DNA from: Actinomadura darangshiensis
GTDB lineage: Bacteria; Actinomycetota; Actinomycetes; Streptosporangiales; Streptosporangiaceae
DNA: 62,719 nt
NCBI RefSeq assembly: GCF_004349235.1
Contig: NZ_SMKY01000017.1
Coordinates: 1 to 62,719, forward strand
Direction: 5' to 3'
The notes under the pieces are model-generated. The model was not told the DNA's origin. It saw nothing but the letters and a program-made list of their open reading frames with translations, and did not search any database. This document shows positions 35,107-44,359 of this stretch, in pieces. Within the stretch, counting starts at the first letter, position 1. Every line of letters begins with the position of its first letter. The translations under genes were made by a program, and so were the position numbers.

Positions 35107-36092
35107 GGAAGAGGCTCACCCAGTATGCGCACGGCGGCGGCTGCGCCTGCAAGATCCCGCCCGGCGAACTCGAAGACGTCGTCGCCGGCCTCAACACGAC
35201 CCCGCTCGCGCCCAACGCCGAACTGCTCGTCGGCCTCGACACCGGCGACGACGCCGCAGTGGTCCGGCTCCAGGACGGCCTGGCCGCCGTCGCCACCGCC
35301 GACTTCTTCACCCCGGTCGTCGACGACCCCTACGACTGGGGACGCATCGCCGCCGCCAACGCACTCTCGGACGTCTACGCGGTCGGCGGACGCCCCCTCG
35401 TCGCGGTGAACCTCCTCGCATGGCCCCGCGAGGTCCTGCCGTTCGACCTGGCACGCGAGGTGCTGCGCGGCGGCCTCGACATCGCGAACCAGGCGGGCTG
35501 CCACATCGGCGGCGGCCACAGCGTGGACGACCCCGAACCCAAGTACGGCATGGCCGTCACCGGTGTCGCCGACCCCGCCCGCCTCTTGCGCAACGACACC
35601 GGCAAGCCCGGCACGCCGCTCACGCTCACCAAGCCCCTCGGCATCGGCGTCCTGAACAACCGGCACAAGGCGACCGGCGAGGTCTTCGAGCACGCCGTCG
35701 CCACCATGGCCGAGCTGAACCGGGACGCCTCCGCCGCCGCACTCGACGCGGGCGCCGTCTGCGCGACCGACGTGACCGGCTTCGGGCTGCTCGGGCACCT
35801 CTACAAGATGGCCCGCGCGTCCGGCGTCACCGCCGTGGTCGACGCCGCGTCCGTCCCCTACCTGGACGGCGCCCGCGCGTCGCTCAAGGCCGGGTACGTC
35901 AGCGGCGGCACCCGCCGCAACCTCGACTGGGTCGCCCCGCACACCGACTTCGGCGCCACCGGCGAGGACGACCGGCTCCTCCTCGCCGACGCCCAGACGT
36001 CGGGCGGCCTCCTCATCGCGGGGGAGGTCCCGGGCGCGCCCGTCATCGGCGAGCTGGTCCCCGCCGGCGATCACCCGCTGGTCGTGCGTTAG
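35103..36092 (+). CDS. selD: selenide, water dikinase (selenophosphate synthetase)
   Basis: Makes selenophosphate from selenide and ATP. 329 aa with the N-terminal catalytic loop GGGCACKIPP (Cys14 and Cys16, cysteine rather than selenocysteine), GLDTGDDAAV, ATADFFTPVVDDPYDWGRIAAANALSDVYAVGG, and ATDVTGFGLLGH. The ATG overlaps the selB stop by 4 bp. Its own stop overlaps by 4 bp the stop of the formate dehydrogenase gene on the other strand. Confidence 0.95.
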   Translation: MRKRLTQYAHGGGCACKIPPGELEDVVAGLNTTPLAPNAELLVGLDTGDDAAVVRLQDGLAAVATADFFTPVVDDPYDWGRIAAANALSDVYAVGGRPLVAVNLLAWPREVLPFDLAREVLRGGLDIANQAGCHIGGGHSVDDPEPKYGMAVTGVADPARLLRNDTGKPGTPLTLTKPLGIGVLNNRHKATGEVFEHAVATMAELNRDASAAALDAGAVCATDVTGFGLLGHLYKMARASGVTAVVDAASVPYLDGARASLKAGYVSGGTRRNLDWVAPHTDFGATGEDDRLLLADAQTSGGLLIAGEVPGAPVIGELVPAGDHPLVVR

Positions 36093-39000
36093 ACCTCGGT
36101 GCCGGTCTCGTCGGTGATGCCGGCCCGCTCCTGGTACTCGCGGACCAGCGCCCCGGCGGCGGCGCCGCGCGGCCGGCGGCCGGCGCGGATGTCGACCGTC
36201 AGCGCCTTCGCTTCCTGGATGTGGGTGTTCGGGTCCAGGGACAGATGCAGCAGCTCGTTCGCCGCGTCACCGGTGCTGTAGCCGTTCGGGCCCCAGTGGT
36301 AGGGCAGGCCGACCTGGTGGATCGTCCGGCCGTCCACGGTGAGGGGCCGCATCCGCTCGGTCACCAGGACCCGCGCCTCCACCACGGCCCGCGCGCTGAC
36401 GATCGTGGCCCAGCCGCCGTTCTCCAGCCGCCGCTCGGCCGCCAGCTCCGGCCCCACCTCGCAGAAGAACTCCGGCTGCAGCTCCGCCAGGTACGGCTGC
36501 CAGCGCGACATGCCGCCCGCCGTGTGGTGCTCGGTGAGCCGGTAGGTCGTCGCCACGAACGGGTACACGTCCGCGCCCGGCTCGGCGCCGCTCGGCCCGT
36601 ACCGGTTGCCCGGATGCGGCGCCAGCAGCTGCCGGACGGGGTTGCGCTGCTGCTTGTACAGCGGGTTCGTGAACGGCGACTCCTGCGGCTCGTAGTGCGT
36701 CGGCAGCGGACCGTCCATCAGCCCTGCCGGGACGTACAGCCACGCCTTGCCGTCCGCCTGCATGATGAACGGGTCGGTGCCGGCGAGCGCGTCCGGGCCC
36801 GTCGCGTCCGTGGGCGGCTCGTAGTCGGGTGGACGGTCGGCGATGAAGTCGGGCACGTCGTGGCCCGTCCACTTGCCCTCCTCGGCGTCCCACCAGACGT
36901 AGGCCTTGCGCTCGCTCCACGGCTTGCCGTCCGGGTCGGCGGACGCCCGGTTGTACAGGATGCGGCGGTTCGACGGCCATGCCCAGCCCCACTCGGGCGC
37001 CACCCAGTGCTGGTCCTTGCCGGGCTTGCGGCGCGCGGGCTGGTTCTCGCCGCCGGCGTAGCAGCCGCAGTAGATCCAGCAGCCGCACGACGTGGAGCCG
37101 TCGCCCTTCAGCTCCGTATAGGACGACAGCGGGTTCCCGTCGGCGTCATGCCCGTTGATCTCCGCCAGGACGGCCTCGGCGTCCGGCTCGTCCAGCGGGC
37201 CGTGCGTCGGGTAGTCCCACGTCAGGTCGAGGAGCGGCCGGTCCATCTCGTCGGCCGAGCCGGCCAGCTTCCGCCGGATGATGCGGCCCAGGTGGTACAT
37301 GAACCACAGCTCGCTGCGCGCGTCCCCGGCGGGCTCCACGGCCTTGTGGTGCCACTGCAGCATCCGCTGCGTGTTGGTGAAGCTGCCGTCCTTCTCGGTG
37401 TGCGCGGCGGCGGGCATGAAGAACACCTCGGTGCCGATGTCCTCGGTGCGCATCTCGCCCGACTCGATCTCCGGGCCGTCCTTCCACCACGTCGCCGACT
37501 CGATCTGGGAGAAGTCGCGCACGACGAGCCAGTCGAGGTTCGCCATCCCGAGCCGCTGGATCTTGGCGTTGGCGGACCCGACGGCCGGGTTCTCGCCCAT
37601 CAGGAAGTAGCCCTCGCAGGTCCCCTCGATCTGCGCCATCGCCGTCTCGTAGGTGCTGTGCGAGCCCGTCAGGCGCGGCAGGTAGTCGAAGCAGTAGTCG
37701 TTGTCCTCCGTCGCCGCGTCGCCCCAGTACGACTTCAGCAGGCTCACGGTGTAGGCCCGCATGTTGCCCCAGAAGCCCTTCTTCGCCGACTCGCCCTGCA
37801 CGAACGCGTCCAGGTCCTCGTTGGTGTGCGCGTGCGGCATCGGGATGTAGCCGGGCAGCAGGTTGAACAGCGTCGGGATGTCCGTCGAGCCCTGGATGGA
37901 CGCGTGGCCGCGCAGCGCCATGATGCCGCCGCCCGGACGCCCGATGTTGCCGAGCAGGCTCTGCAGGATCGCGGCCGTCCGGATGTACTGGACGCCGACC
38001 GTGTGCTGCGTCCAGCCGACCGCGTAGACGAACGCGGACGTCCGGTCCCGCCCCGAGTTCTCGGTGAGCATCTCGCACACCTGGAGGAACCTGTCCCGCG
38101 GGACGCCGCAGATCCGCTCGACCATCTCCGGCGTGTACCGCGCGTAGTGCCGCTTCAGCACCTGGAACACGCACCGCGGATGCTCCAGCGTCGGGTCCCG
38201 CTCGGGGTCGCCCTCGCCGATCGCCGCGCCGCCGGAGCCGTGCGCCTCGCCGCGCCCCGACTCCGCGACGGCCTCGACGCGCTCCTCGTACTCCATGTCG
38301 CGCTGGCCGGACGCCGCCTGGACCTCCATGCCCTCGTACTGCCACGTCGTGTGGTCGTAGCTGCGCTTGTCCGGGTTCAGGCCGGAGAAGACGCCGTCCA
38401 GGTCCTCGGTGTCGCGGAAGTCCTCGGACAGGATCACCGACGCGTTCGTGTACGGCACGACGTAGTCGCGGAAGTACTTCTCGTTCCCCAGCACGTAGTT
38501 GATGATCCCGCCGAGGAACGCGATGTCACTGCCCGCGCGCAGCGGGACGTGGGCGTCCGCGAGCGCGCTGGTCCGGGTGAACCGCGGGTCGACGTGGATC
38601 AGCTTCGCGCCGCGCGCCTTCGCCTCCATCACCCACTGGAACCCGACCGGGTGGCACTCGGCCATGTTCGAGCCCTGGATGACGATGCAGTCGGAGTTCT
38701 GCAGGTCCTGCTGGAAGGTGGTCGCGCCGCCGCGTCCGAACGAGGTTCCCAGACTGGGAACGGTGGAGGAGTGTCAAACGCGGGCCTGATTCTCGATCTG
38801 CACCGCGCCGAGCGCGGTGAACAGCTTCTTGATCAGGTAGTTCTCCTCGTTGTCGAGCGTGGCGCCGCCCAGGCTCGCGAAGCCCAGCGTCCGCCGCACC
38901 CGGAAGTCGTCCTGCTCCCACTGCCAGCCGCGCCGGCGCGCCTCGATCACCCGGCCGGCGATCATGTCCATCGCCGTGTCCAGGTCGAGCGGCTCCCACT

Positions 39001-39340
39001 CGGTGCCGTGCGGGCGCCGGTACAGGACCCGGTGCTCGCGGGCCGATCCGGTGGTCAGCTGCAGGGTCGCCGAGCCCTTCGGGCAGAGCCGCCCCCGGCT
39101 GACCGGCGAGTCGGGGTCGCCCTCGATCTGGGTGACCTTGCCGTCCTTGACGTACACGTCCTGCCCGCAGCCGACCGCGCAGTACGGGCAGACCGACTTG
39201 ACGACCTGGTCGGCGGTGCTCACCCGCGCTTTGATCCGCTCGGTGCCCGCGCTCTTGGCCGCGGCTCCGCGTCCCAGTGGATCGTCGCCGGTGAACTGGC
39301 GGTAGACGGGCCATGACCCGATCCAGGTACGAACGCCCAC
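36089..39340 (-). CDS. fdhA: formate dehydrogenase alpha subunit, selenocysteine-containing (in-frame TGA at 38774-38776)
   Basis: Molybdopterin enzyme oxidising formate to CO2. Read through one TGA it is 1083 aa. The N-terminal 4Fe-4S site is CPYCAVGCG...LCPKG (about 49-86). Position 189 is selenocysteine in the context NQARV-U-HSSTVPSLGTSFGRGG, exactly where FdhF/FdnG enzymes have Sec or Cys. Both sides are in the same frame and show the continuous family pattern (QGSNMAECHPV after it). There is no twin-arginine signal, so it is probably cytoplasmic. GTG start. No beta, gamma or FdhD gene is adjacent. Confidence 0.92.
38745..38776 (-). promoter_or_regulatory. SECIS-like element directing Sec insertion at the TGA
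   Basis: Beginning 12 nt after the TGA on the minus strand is GTTCCC-AGTCT-GGGAAC, a perfect 6-bp stem with a 5-nt loop containing the GUCU that also occurs in the E. coli fdhF SECIS loop. Its distance and size suit SelB binding. Confidence 0.8.
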
Positions 39341-39376
39341 GTCACACCGCCCTTCTCACCTTGGCGCGCGGTCCAC

Positions 39377-39760
39377 CTACCCGGCGCCCGCGGGGTGAAA
39401 CACGCCCGCGTCGGTGCCCGCGCCGATCACCGTGTCGAGCATCGACCGGGAGTGCAGCAGCTCCTCGATCGCGCCGCTGATGCGGTCCCGCTCGCGGCTC
39501 AGGTGGGCGAGCATGTCGGGGCAGGTGGGCACGAGCCGCTCGTCGTCGTCGCGGACGCACGGCAGGAGCGTCGCGATCGTCGCGGTGTTCAGCCCGGCGG
39601 CGAGCAGGCACCTGATCCGGCCGACGACCCGCACGTCGTCCTCGCCGTACTCCCGGTACCCGCTCGCGAGCCGCTCCGGCCGCAGCAGCCCCTGCTCCTC
39701 GTAGTAGCGCAGCAGGCGCTGGTTCACGCCCGTCCTGCGCGACAGTTCCCCGATGCGCAT
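39377..39760 (-). CDS. MerR-family regulator
   Basis: 127 aa with the MerR winged helix (MRIGELSRRTGVNQRLLRYYEEQGLLRPERLASGYREY, residues 1-38) and a dimerising helix. Only one or two cysteines are present, so an organic-ligand or drug sensor is more likely than a metal sensor. ATG 39760 follows GGAGG by 8 nt. It is divergent from an MFS exporter across a 61-bp gap that holds a typical MerR-type promoter. Confidence 0.88.
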   Translation of the reverse strand: MRIGELSRRTGVNQRLLRYYEEQGLLRPERLASGYREYGEDDVRVVGRIRCLLAAGLNTATIATLLPCVRDDDERLVPTCPDMLAHLSRERDRISGAIEELLHSRSMLDTVIGAGTDAGVFHPAGAG

Positions 39761-39782
39761 CCGATGGGCCTCCGTCCTCGGC

Positions 39783-39814
39783 TTGACTCTCACATCCATG
39801 TGAGACTTTACCGT
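39783..39814 (+). promoter_or_regulatory. MerR-type promoter of the MFS gene with 20-bp spacer
   Basis: TTGACT (39783-39788) and TACCGT (39809-39814) are separated by 20 bp, the over-long spacing MerR activators correct by twisting DNA. The spacer holds TCTCACATCCATGTGAGA (39788-39805), a palindrome with perfect 8-bp arms. The -10 lies 7 nt before the MFS ATG, so the mRNA would be leaderless. Confidence 0.7.
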
Positions 39815-39821
39815 CGCGGGC

Positions 39822-41009
39822 ATGGGAAGAGGAATCGCGGTTCTCGCCGCCCTGACCGTGAGCGTGTTCGTCGTCGGGACGTCGGAGTACCTGATCTCCG
39901 GCCTGCTGCCCCAGGTCGCCGCCGACCTGGGCGTCACGGTCGCCGCCGCCGGGCAGGCCGTCACCGGGTACGCGCTCGGCGTGGTGATCGGCGGGCCGCT
40001 GGTGACCGTGCTGACCGTCCGGCTGCCGCGCAAGGGCGTCGCCATCGGGCTGCTCCTGCTGTTCGCCGCCGGCAACGCGATCTGCGCGGCCGCCGGGTCG
40101 TACGAGCTGCTGCTGGCGGGCCGGGTCGTCGCGTCGCTCAGCCACGCCGCGTTCCTGACCATCGCCCTGCTGCTGACCACCCGGACCGTCCCGGCCGAGC
40201 GCGCCGGCACCGCCATCGCCGCCATCGCGTCGGGGTTCGCGGTCGCGACGCTGCTCGGCGTCCCGGTCGGGGTGCTGCTCGGCGAGCGGGCGGGCTGGCG
40301 GGTGCCGTTCGCGGTGCTGGCGGCGCTCGCCCTCGCCGCCGCCCTCCTGCTGGCCGCCGTCCTGCCCCGCTACGACGCGCCCGACGCCCGGGTCCGGGAC
40401 GAGCTGCGCACGGTCACCCGGCGCCCGGTACTGCTGATCATCGCGATGACGTCGCTCGGGATGGCCGCCGTCTCGACCGTCTTCACCTACCTCGCCACCG
40501 CGCTCGGCGAGATCACCGGGTTCACCCCCACGGCCGTCTCGGTGCTGCTGCTGGTCTACGGCGGGGGCAGCCTCGCGGGCGGGCTGATCGCGGGCCGGGC
40601 CGCCGACCGGTCCGCCGCCGCGGCCGTCCGGGGGACGTTCGCCGGGCTGGCCGTCGTCCTCGCGCTCGTCCCGGCCGCGCTCGGCTGGCGGCTGCCCGCG
40701 GTGGCCGCCGTCCTGGCGTTCGGGCTGCTGGCCTCGGCGACCACGCCGGTGCTGCAGAGCCTCATGCTGCGGCGGGCCGGGGGCGCGCCGACGCTCGCGG
40801 TGTCGGTCAACGTGTGCGCGTTCAACATCGGCATCGCGGCCGGGTCCGCGCTGGGCGGCGGGCTCGTCGCGTCGGGCGGGCTGCGCTGGCTGGGGTTCGC
40901 CGCGTCCGGGCTGTCCCTCGCCGCGCTGGCCGTGACCTTCGCCGCCGTCCCGCGCCGCGCGACCGCCCCCGCTCCGCGCGGGGACGGTGTGCGCGCGCTC
41001 CAGTCCTAG
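39822..41009 (+). CDS. MFS transporter (AraJ/drug-exporter type)
   Basis: 395 aa, twelve hydrophobic helices. N-terminal VGTSEYLISGLLPQVAADLGV and the motif-C-like segment near residues 130-160 (GFAVATLLGVPVGVLLGERAGWRVPF) are typical of the drug:H+ antiporter group. The divergent MerR regulator and operator imply induction by an exported compound. The MFS stop and the convergent hydrolase stop are 4 bp apart, over a shared hairpin. Confidence 0.87.
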   Translation: MGRGIAVLAALTVSVFVVGTSEYLISGLLPQVAADLGVTVAAAGQAVTGYALGVVIGGPLVTVLTVRLPRKGVAIGLLLLFAAGNAICAAAGSYELLLAGRVVASLSHAAFLTIALLLTTRTVPAERAGTAIAAIASGFAVATLLGVPVGVLLGERAGWRVPFAVLAALALAAALLLAAVLPRYDAPDARVRDELRTVTRRPVLLIIAMTSLGMAAVSTVFTYLATALGEITGFTPTAVSVLLLVYGGGSLAGGLIAGRAADRSAAAAVRGTFAGLAVVLALVPAALGWRLPAVAAVLAFGLLASATTPVLQSLMLRRAGGAPTLAVSVNVCAFNIGIAAGSALGGGLVASGGLRWLGFAASGLSLAALAVTFAAVPRRATAPAPRGDGVRALQS

Positions 41010-41013
41010 AGCC

Positions 41014-42726
41014 TCACCTGGCCGCGAACGCGGCCAGGTTCGTGGAGACCGGCTCGGGCCTCCCGTCGTTCTGCACGGCGGACGCCGTCAGCACGTCGAG
41101 GTGCTGGTAGCCGGGCGCGATGACGTCGCCGGGCTGCGGATCGCTGAACCCGAGCCCGTCACCGGCCTCCAGGTTGAGCGTCGGGTTCGCGGTGAGGCCG
41201 TTCTCGTGGACGGCGTCGTCCGCGATGCCGGGGACGTCGGCCAGCGCGATGTCGGTCACCATCTTCGTGGGGAAGTAGTGCTCGGTGAAGTCGAGCGGGT
41301 GTTCCGACAGGCTGCGGGCCAGCTCGCCGATGTCGGTGACCTCCTTGCCGGCGGACGTGAACGGTGTGCCGTCCTTGGACGTGTAGACGGGATCGTCCGG
41401 GGCGCCGACGCGGTCGAAGTTCCGCCAGGAGAAGAGCGGGCCGCCGGGCTCGTCCGGGATGGCCTTCTTCTCCTTGCCGAGCAGCCTGGACAGGCCGCCG
41501 AGCCCCAGCTCGTCGAGGTTGTTGGGTGCCGGGAACTCCTTGTCGACGATCTTCCCGCCGTCCCAGAAGCCGACGCTGGACTGCATGAACGCGAGTGGCT
41601 CGGAGTTGTCGTCCAGCAGCCCGCCGAGCGCGGCGGCGTTGGTGAACCGGAAGTCCTTGACGGTGGGGGAGCCCTTGAGGAACGTCGGGTAGTCCTTGGA
41701 GAACAGGACCCGGTACGTCGAGTCGGTGTTGAACGACGACGGGACATAGGTGGCGAGGTCCGAGAGGCCGCCCGGGGCCAGGTTCGCGGCCAGGCCCGCG
41801 ATGCCCAGCAGGTTCATCGTCTCGGTGTTGATCACCGCGGGGGCCGACAGCGACCGTGGGATGACACCGGTCTCCAGCCCGGCCTGGACGGCGCCCGCGC
41901 CGAACTGGAGAAGCGGGACCCAGTCCTCCGGGAAACCGCCGCCGACACCGGGCAGGCCCGTCTCGATGCGGGTGTCCAGCGCGAAGTAGCCGGAGCACTG
42001 GTTGTATCCGGCGTCGTTCGTGGTGGCGTGGTTCCCGTCGAAGTCCCATTCGGCGAAGTACGCCGTCAGGACGCCGCCCAGGGAATGGCCGCCGCACATC
42101 ATCTTCCGCTTGCGCGCCGCCTGGTCGGGGAGTTCCGCGGCCATCAGGTCGTACTGGTCGCGGACGGTCTGCTCAAGCCCGACGTTCTGCAGCCACTTCA
42201 CCTGGTCGTTGCTCTGGTAGCCGGCGAACTTCCGGCCGTCGACCGCCTTCTGGCGGTAGTAGTAGTCCACCGCGAGGTGGGCGTCCTTCGCCTTCAGGCC
42301 CGCTTGGAGCCCCGTGGCGTCCTCCAGGCAGTTGGAGCGGCGGTCGAGCGCCCAGAACTCGATGTGCCGCCCGCTCTTCGCCGCCGCCGCGACCGTGTTC
42401 CGCGCGACGCTGTCGAAGGCGCCCGCGCCTTCCAGGATGCCCGGCTGCGCGACCAGGATCCGGTCGGCCTTGGCCGATTCCGCCGGACCGTCCTTGTGCC
42501 GGAACCGCAGGTAGGACAGCCAGTCGCAGGCCTGCGGATGCGGGCCCGCCGAGGCCGGCAGCGGCACCTTGACACGCACCGCGGACTCGCTGACGCCGGT
42601 GACGGGCGAGCCGGAGGCGACCGGCGTCTCGGACCGGCCGGCCTCCCGCGCGTGCACCGGCCCGGCCGCCGCGACGGCCAGCGCCGACGCCGCGATGACC
42701 GCGAGGGGGAGGGTTCGTCGCCCCAT
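41014..42726 (-). CDS. secreted alpha/beta-hydrolase-like protein, unassigned
   Basis: 570 aa with a Sec signal peptide (residues 1-27, LPLAVIAASALAVAAAGPVHA). A nucleophile elbow GGHSLGG puts Ser215 in place and an upstream VAQPGILEGAGAF strand-turn fits an oxyanion region, so a lipase or esterase fold is likely. The family is not one I can name. ATG 42726 follows GAGGAG by 6 nt. Four cysteines suggest disulfides. No partner genes; role outside the cell unknown. Confidence 0.7.
   Translation of the reverse strand: MGRRTLPLAVIAASALAVAAAGPVHAREAGRSETPVASGSPVTGVSESAVRVKVPLPASAGPHPQACDWLSYLRFRHKDGPAESAKADRILVAQPGILEGAGAFDSVARNTVAAAAKSGRHIEFWALDRRSNCLEDATGLQAGLKAKDAHLAVDYYYRQKAVDGRKFAGYQSNDQVKWLQNVGLEQTVRDQYDLMAAELPDQAARKRKMMCGGHSLGGVLTAYFAEWDFDGNHATTNDAGYNQCSGYFALDTRIETGLPGVGGGFPEDWVPLLQFGAGAVQAGLETGVIPRSLSAPAVINTETMNLLGIAGLAANLAPGGLSDLATYVPSSFNTDSTYRVLFSKDYPTFLKGSPTVKDFRFTNAAALGGLLDDNSEPLAFMQSSVGFWDGGKIVDKEFPAPNNLDELGLGGLSRLLGKEKKAIPDEPGGPLFSWRNFDRVGAPDDPVYTSKDGTPFTSAGKEVTDIGELARSLSEHPLDFTEHYFPTKMVTDIALADVPGIADDAVHENGLTANPTLNLEAGDGLGFSDPQPGDVIAPGYQHLDVLTASAVQNDGRPEPVSTNLAAFAAR
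41016..41039. terminator. shared hairpin between convergent MFS and hydrolase genes
   Basis: ACCTGGCCGCG-AA-CGCGGCCAGGT, perfect 11-bp arms with a 2-nt centre, 7 bp after the MFS stop and overlapping the last hydrolase codons (LAAFAAR). It could end MFS transcription; for the hydrolase gene it is inside the coding region. Confidence 0.5.
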
Positions 42727-42867
42727 CACGTTCTCCTCTCGGACGTGATCGGTTACGGGGCAACAATGAACCTGTCGTTCTCGTTGCGACAGTCGCCCAT
42801 TTGCACAATCTCCGGCCCGCTCTTGTCCCGGGCCGACAAGCCGGGGCCCGCGGCCTGGCAGAACGGC

Positions 42868-43605
42868 TCAGCCGAGGACGGCCGACCCCAGCGCGCCCGT
42901 CCGCTCGGCGAACTCGGCGCGCTCGGACGGCGACAGCGCCCGCTCGTAGACGGCGGCGCAGAGCCGGTCGGTGATCTCCTCCGCCTCCACCCGCCGCGGC
43001 CTGAGCTCCTCGCAGCCGGGCAGGTCGCCCTGCCAGCCGAAGAACCGCGCGGTGTCCGGGCCGTCCTGCGTCAGGATCGCCTCCACCGGGGACAGGCCGA
43101 CGGCGGTCGTCGCGACGAGGTGCAGCCCGCCGCGCAGCTCCCGCAGCACCTGCACCAGCTGCATCAGCCGGGCCGGGCCGCCGTCCGGGAGCGGCTCGGC
43201 GCGCCACCCGCAGAACAGCGGCAGCCCCGACCCGGTCGCGGCGCGGGCGACGCGCTCGGCCAGCCCGGCCAGGCGCGGGTCGTCCGGCACGTGCCCCTCG
43301 GCCCAGGCCGCGCACCCGAGGCGGTAGCGGCGCGTCGCCTCGCGCGCCCCGGCGACCGCGACCCCCTCGTCCCACTGGGGCCGGACGAACCCGGGCTCGA
43401 ACCAGCCGAGCGCCGCCGAGACCACGTCGGCGTCGACGTCGCCCAGCACCCCGCCGCGTCCGGCGACGTAGTAGGCGAACGGGTTGGCGTAGCCCTGCTC
43501 CTTGCCATGCTCCGCCGTCCGGCGGGACAGCATCCAGCGCGACCCGACATCGTGAATGATCTTGTCGGCCGCGCGGACGGTGTCCGCCGCGCTCAGCTCG
43601 CCCAT
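42868..43605 (-). CDS. SCO6745/SalK-like protein
   Basis: 245-aa helical protein common in actinomycetes and described as the SCO6745 or SalK-like group; biochemical role not established. Conserved-looking segments are SRWMLSRRTAEHGKEQGYANPFAYYVAGRGGVLGDV and FFGWQGDLPGCEELRP. ATG 43605 after GGGAGG is preferred over a TTG 27 bp upstream. It is preceded by a perfect MarR-type palindrome and by a marR gene on the same strand, so it is probably that repressor's target. Confidence 0.7.
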   Translation of the reverse strand: MGELSAADTVRAADKIIHDVGSRWMLSRRTAEHGKEQGYANPFAYYVAGRGGVLGDVDADVVSAALGWFEPGFVRPQWDEGVAVAGAREATRRYRLGCAAWAEGHVPDDPRLAGLAERVARAATGSGLPLFCGWRAEPLPDGGPARLMQLVQVLRELRGGLHLVATTAVGLSPVEAILTQDGPDTARFFGWQGDLPGCEELRPRRVEAEEITDRLCAAVYERALSPSERAEFAERTGALGSAVLG

Positions 43606-43631
43606 CGGTCCTCCCGGTTCCTCGGCGGTCA

Positions 43632-43649
43632 AGTAACCGGCAGGTTACT
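43632..43649. promoter_or_regulatory. MarR-type operator before the SCO6745-like gene
   Basis: AGTAACC-GGCA-GGTTACT, perfect 7-bp arms in 18 bp, 27 bp before the start codon and 57 bp after the marR stop. Size and symmetry suit a MarR dimer. Confidence 0.6.
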
Positions 43650-43705
43650 GCCGCGCGGCGCGAGCGCCCCCGGGAGGGTCGTGCCGATCGCGGCGGTGCC
43701 GCCGC

Positions 43706-44227
43706 TCAGGCCGTCCGCGACCCGACGACCCGCGGTCCGGGCGCCCGCCGCTCGCCGGCCTGGCCGAACTCGGTGAGCGCGTCGAGCAGCCGGCCCCGCG
43801 ACGCCGGCGACATCCGCGCCAGCACCTCCCGCACCGCCGCCCGGCGCCGCCGGACCAGCTCCGCGTACAGCCGCTCGCCCTGGTCGCTGAGCCGCAGCAC
43901 GATCTCCCGCCGGTCCGCGCGGGCGGTCTCCCGCACGATCAGCCCGGCCGCCTCCAGCCGGTCGCACAGCCGGCTCGTGGACGAGGGGATGGCGCCCAGC
44001 TGGTCGGCGAGCCCGCCGAGGTTCAGCCGGCCGAACCGCGCGAGGACCTCCACGGTGCGCAGCTGGATCGGCGAGATGGCGGGCTCCAGGCCCTGGTCCG
44101 CGCGGTTCCACAGCAGCGCCGTCGTGCTCAGCACGCGCTCCACGGAGGCCGCGACGTCGTCCGGGACGGCGCCCGTACCCTCGTCCGCCGGTTCGCCGCC
44201 CGGCGGCGGCGGTCGTCGCTGGCTCAC
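43706..44227 (-). CDS. MarR-family regulator
   Basis: 173 aa with a MarR winged helix (IQLRTVEVLARFGRLNLGGLADQLGAIPSSTSRLCDRLEAAGLIVRETARADRREIVLRLSDQG, about residues 52-115). GTG start with AAGG 7 nt upstream. It is followed on the same strand by a palindrome and the SCO6745-like gene. The 132-bp gap on its upstream side shows only a half site, GGTAACC. Confidence 0.87.
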   Translation of the reverse strand: MSQRRPPPPGGEPADEGTGAVPDDVAASVERVLSTTALLWNRADQGLEPAISPIQLRTVEVLARFGRLNLGGLADQLGAIPSSTSRLCDRLEAAGLIVRETARADRREIVLRLSDQGERLYAELVRRRRAAVREVLARMSPASRGRLLDALTEFGQAGERRAPGPRVVGSRTA

Positions 44228-44359
44228 ACCTCGGCCTTTCGCACGGAGTCCCCTTCGGCGGCCCCTCGCCTCGCCCCCGGCGGCACCGCCGCGCGGCGTT
44301 CACATCATGGGCCGAGCGGCGGGTTCGCAGGCGGTAACCCACGATAAGGCTTCCGGACG

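Noticed and set aside
38665..38776. Reading formate dehydrogenase as two genes or a pseudogene
   Set aside because: The frame is continuous, the TGA is at the family's Sec/Cys position, a SECIS-like stem follows, and selABD are adjacent.
35420..39316. 1298-aa open frame on the plus strand opposite fdhA
   Set aside because: It crosses selD and the complement of fdhA, has biased shadow composition (Arg, Val, Gly, His) and no domain.
32000..39400. A tRNA-Sec (selC) gene in the selenium region
   Set aside because: No tRNA-like cloverleaf with a TCA anticodon was found by eye in the short gaps of this region.
40987..43776. 929-aa open frame on the plus strand
   Set aside because: Antisense shadow of the secreted hydrolase and SCO6745-like genes.
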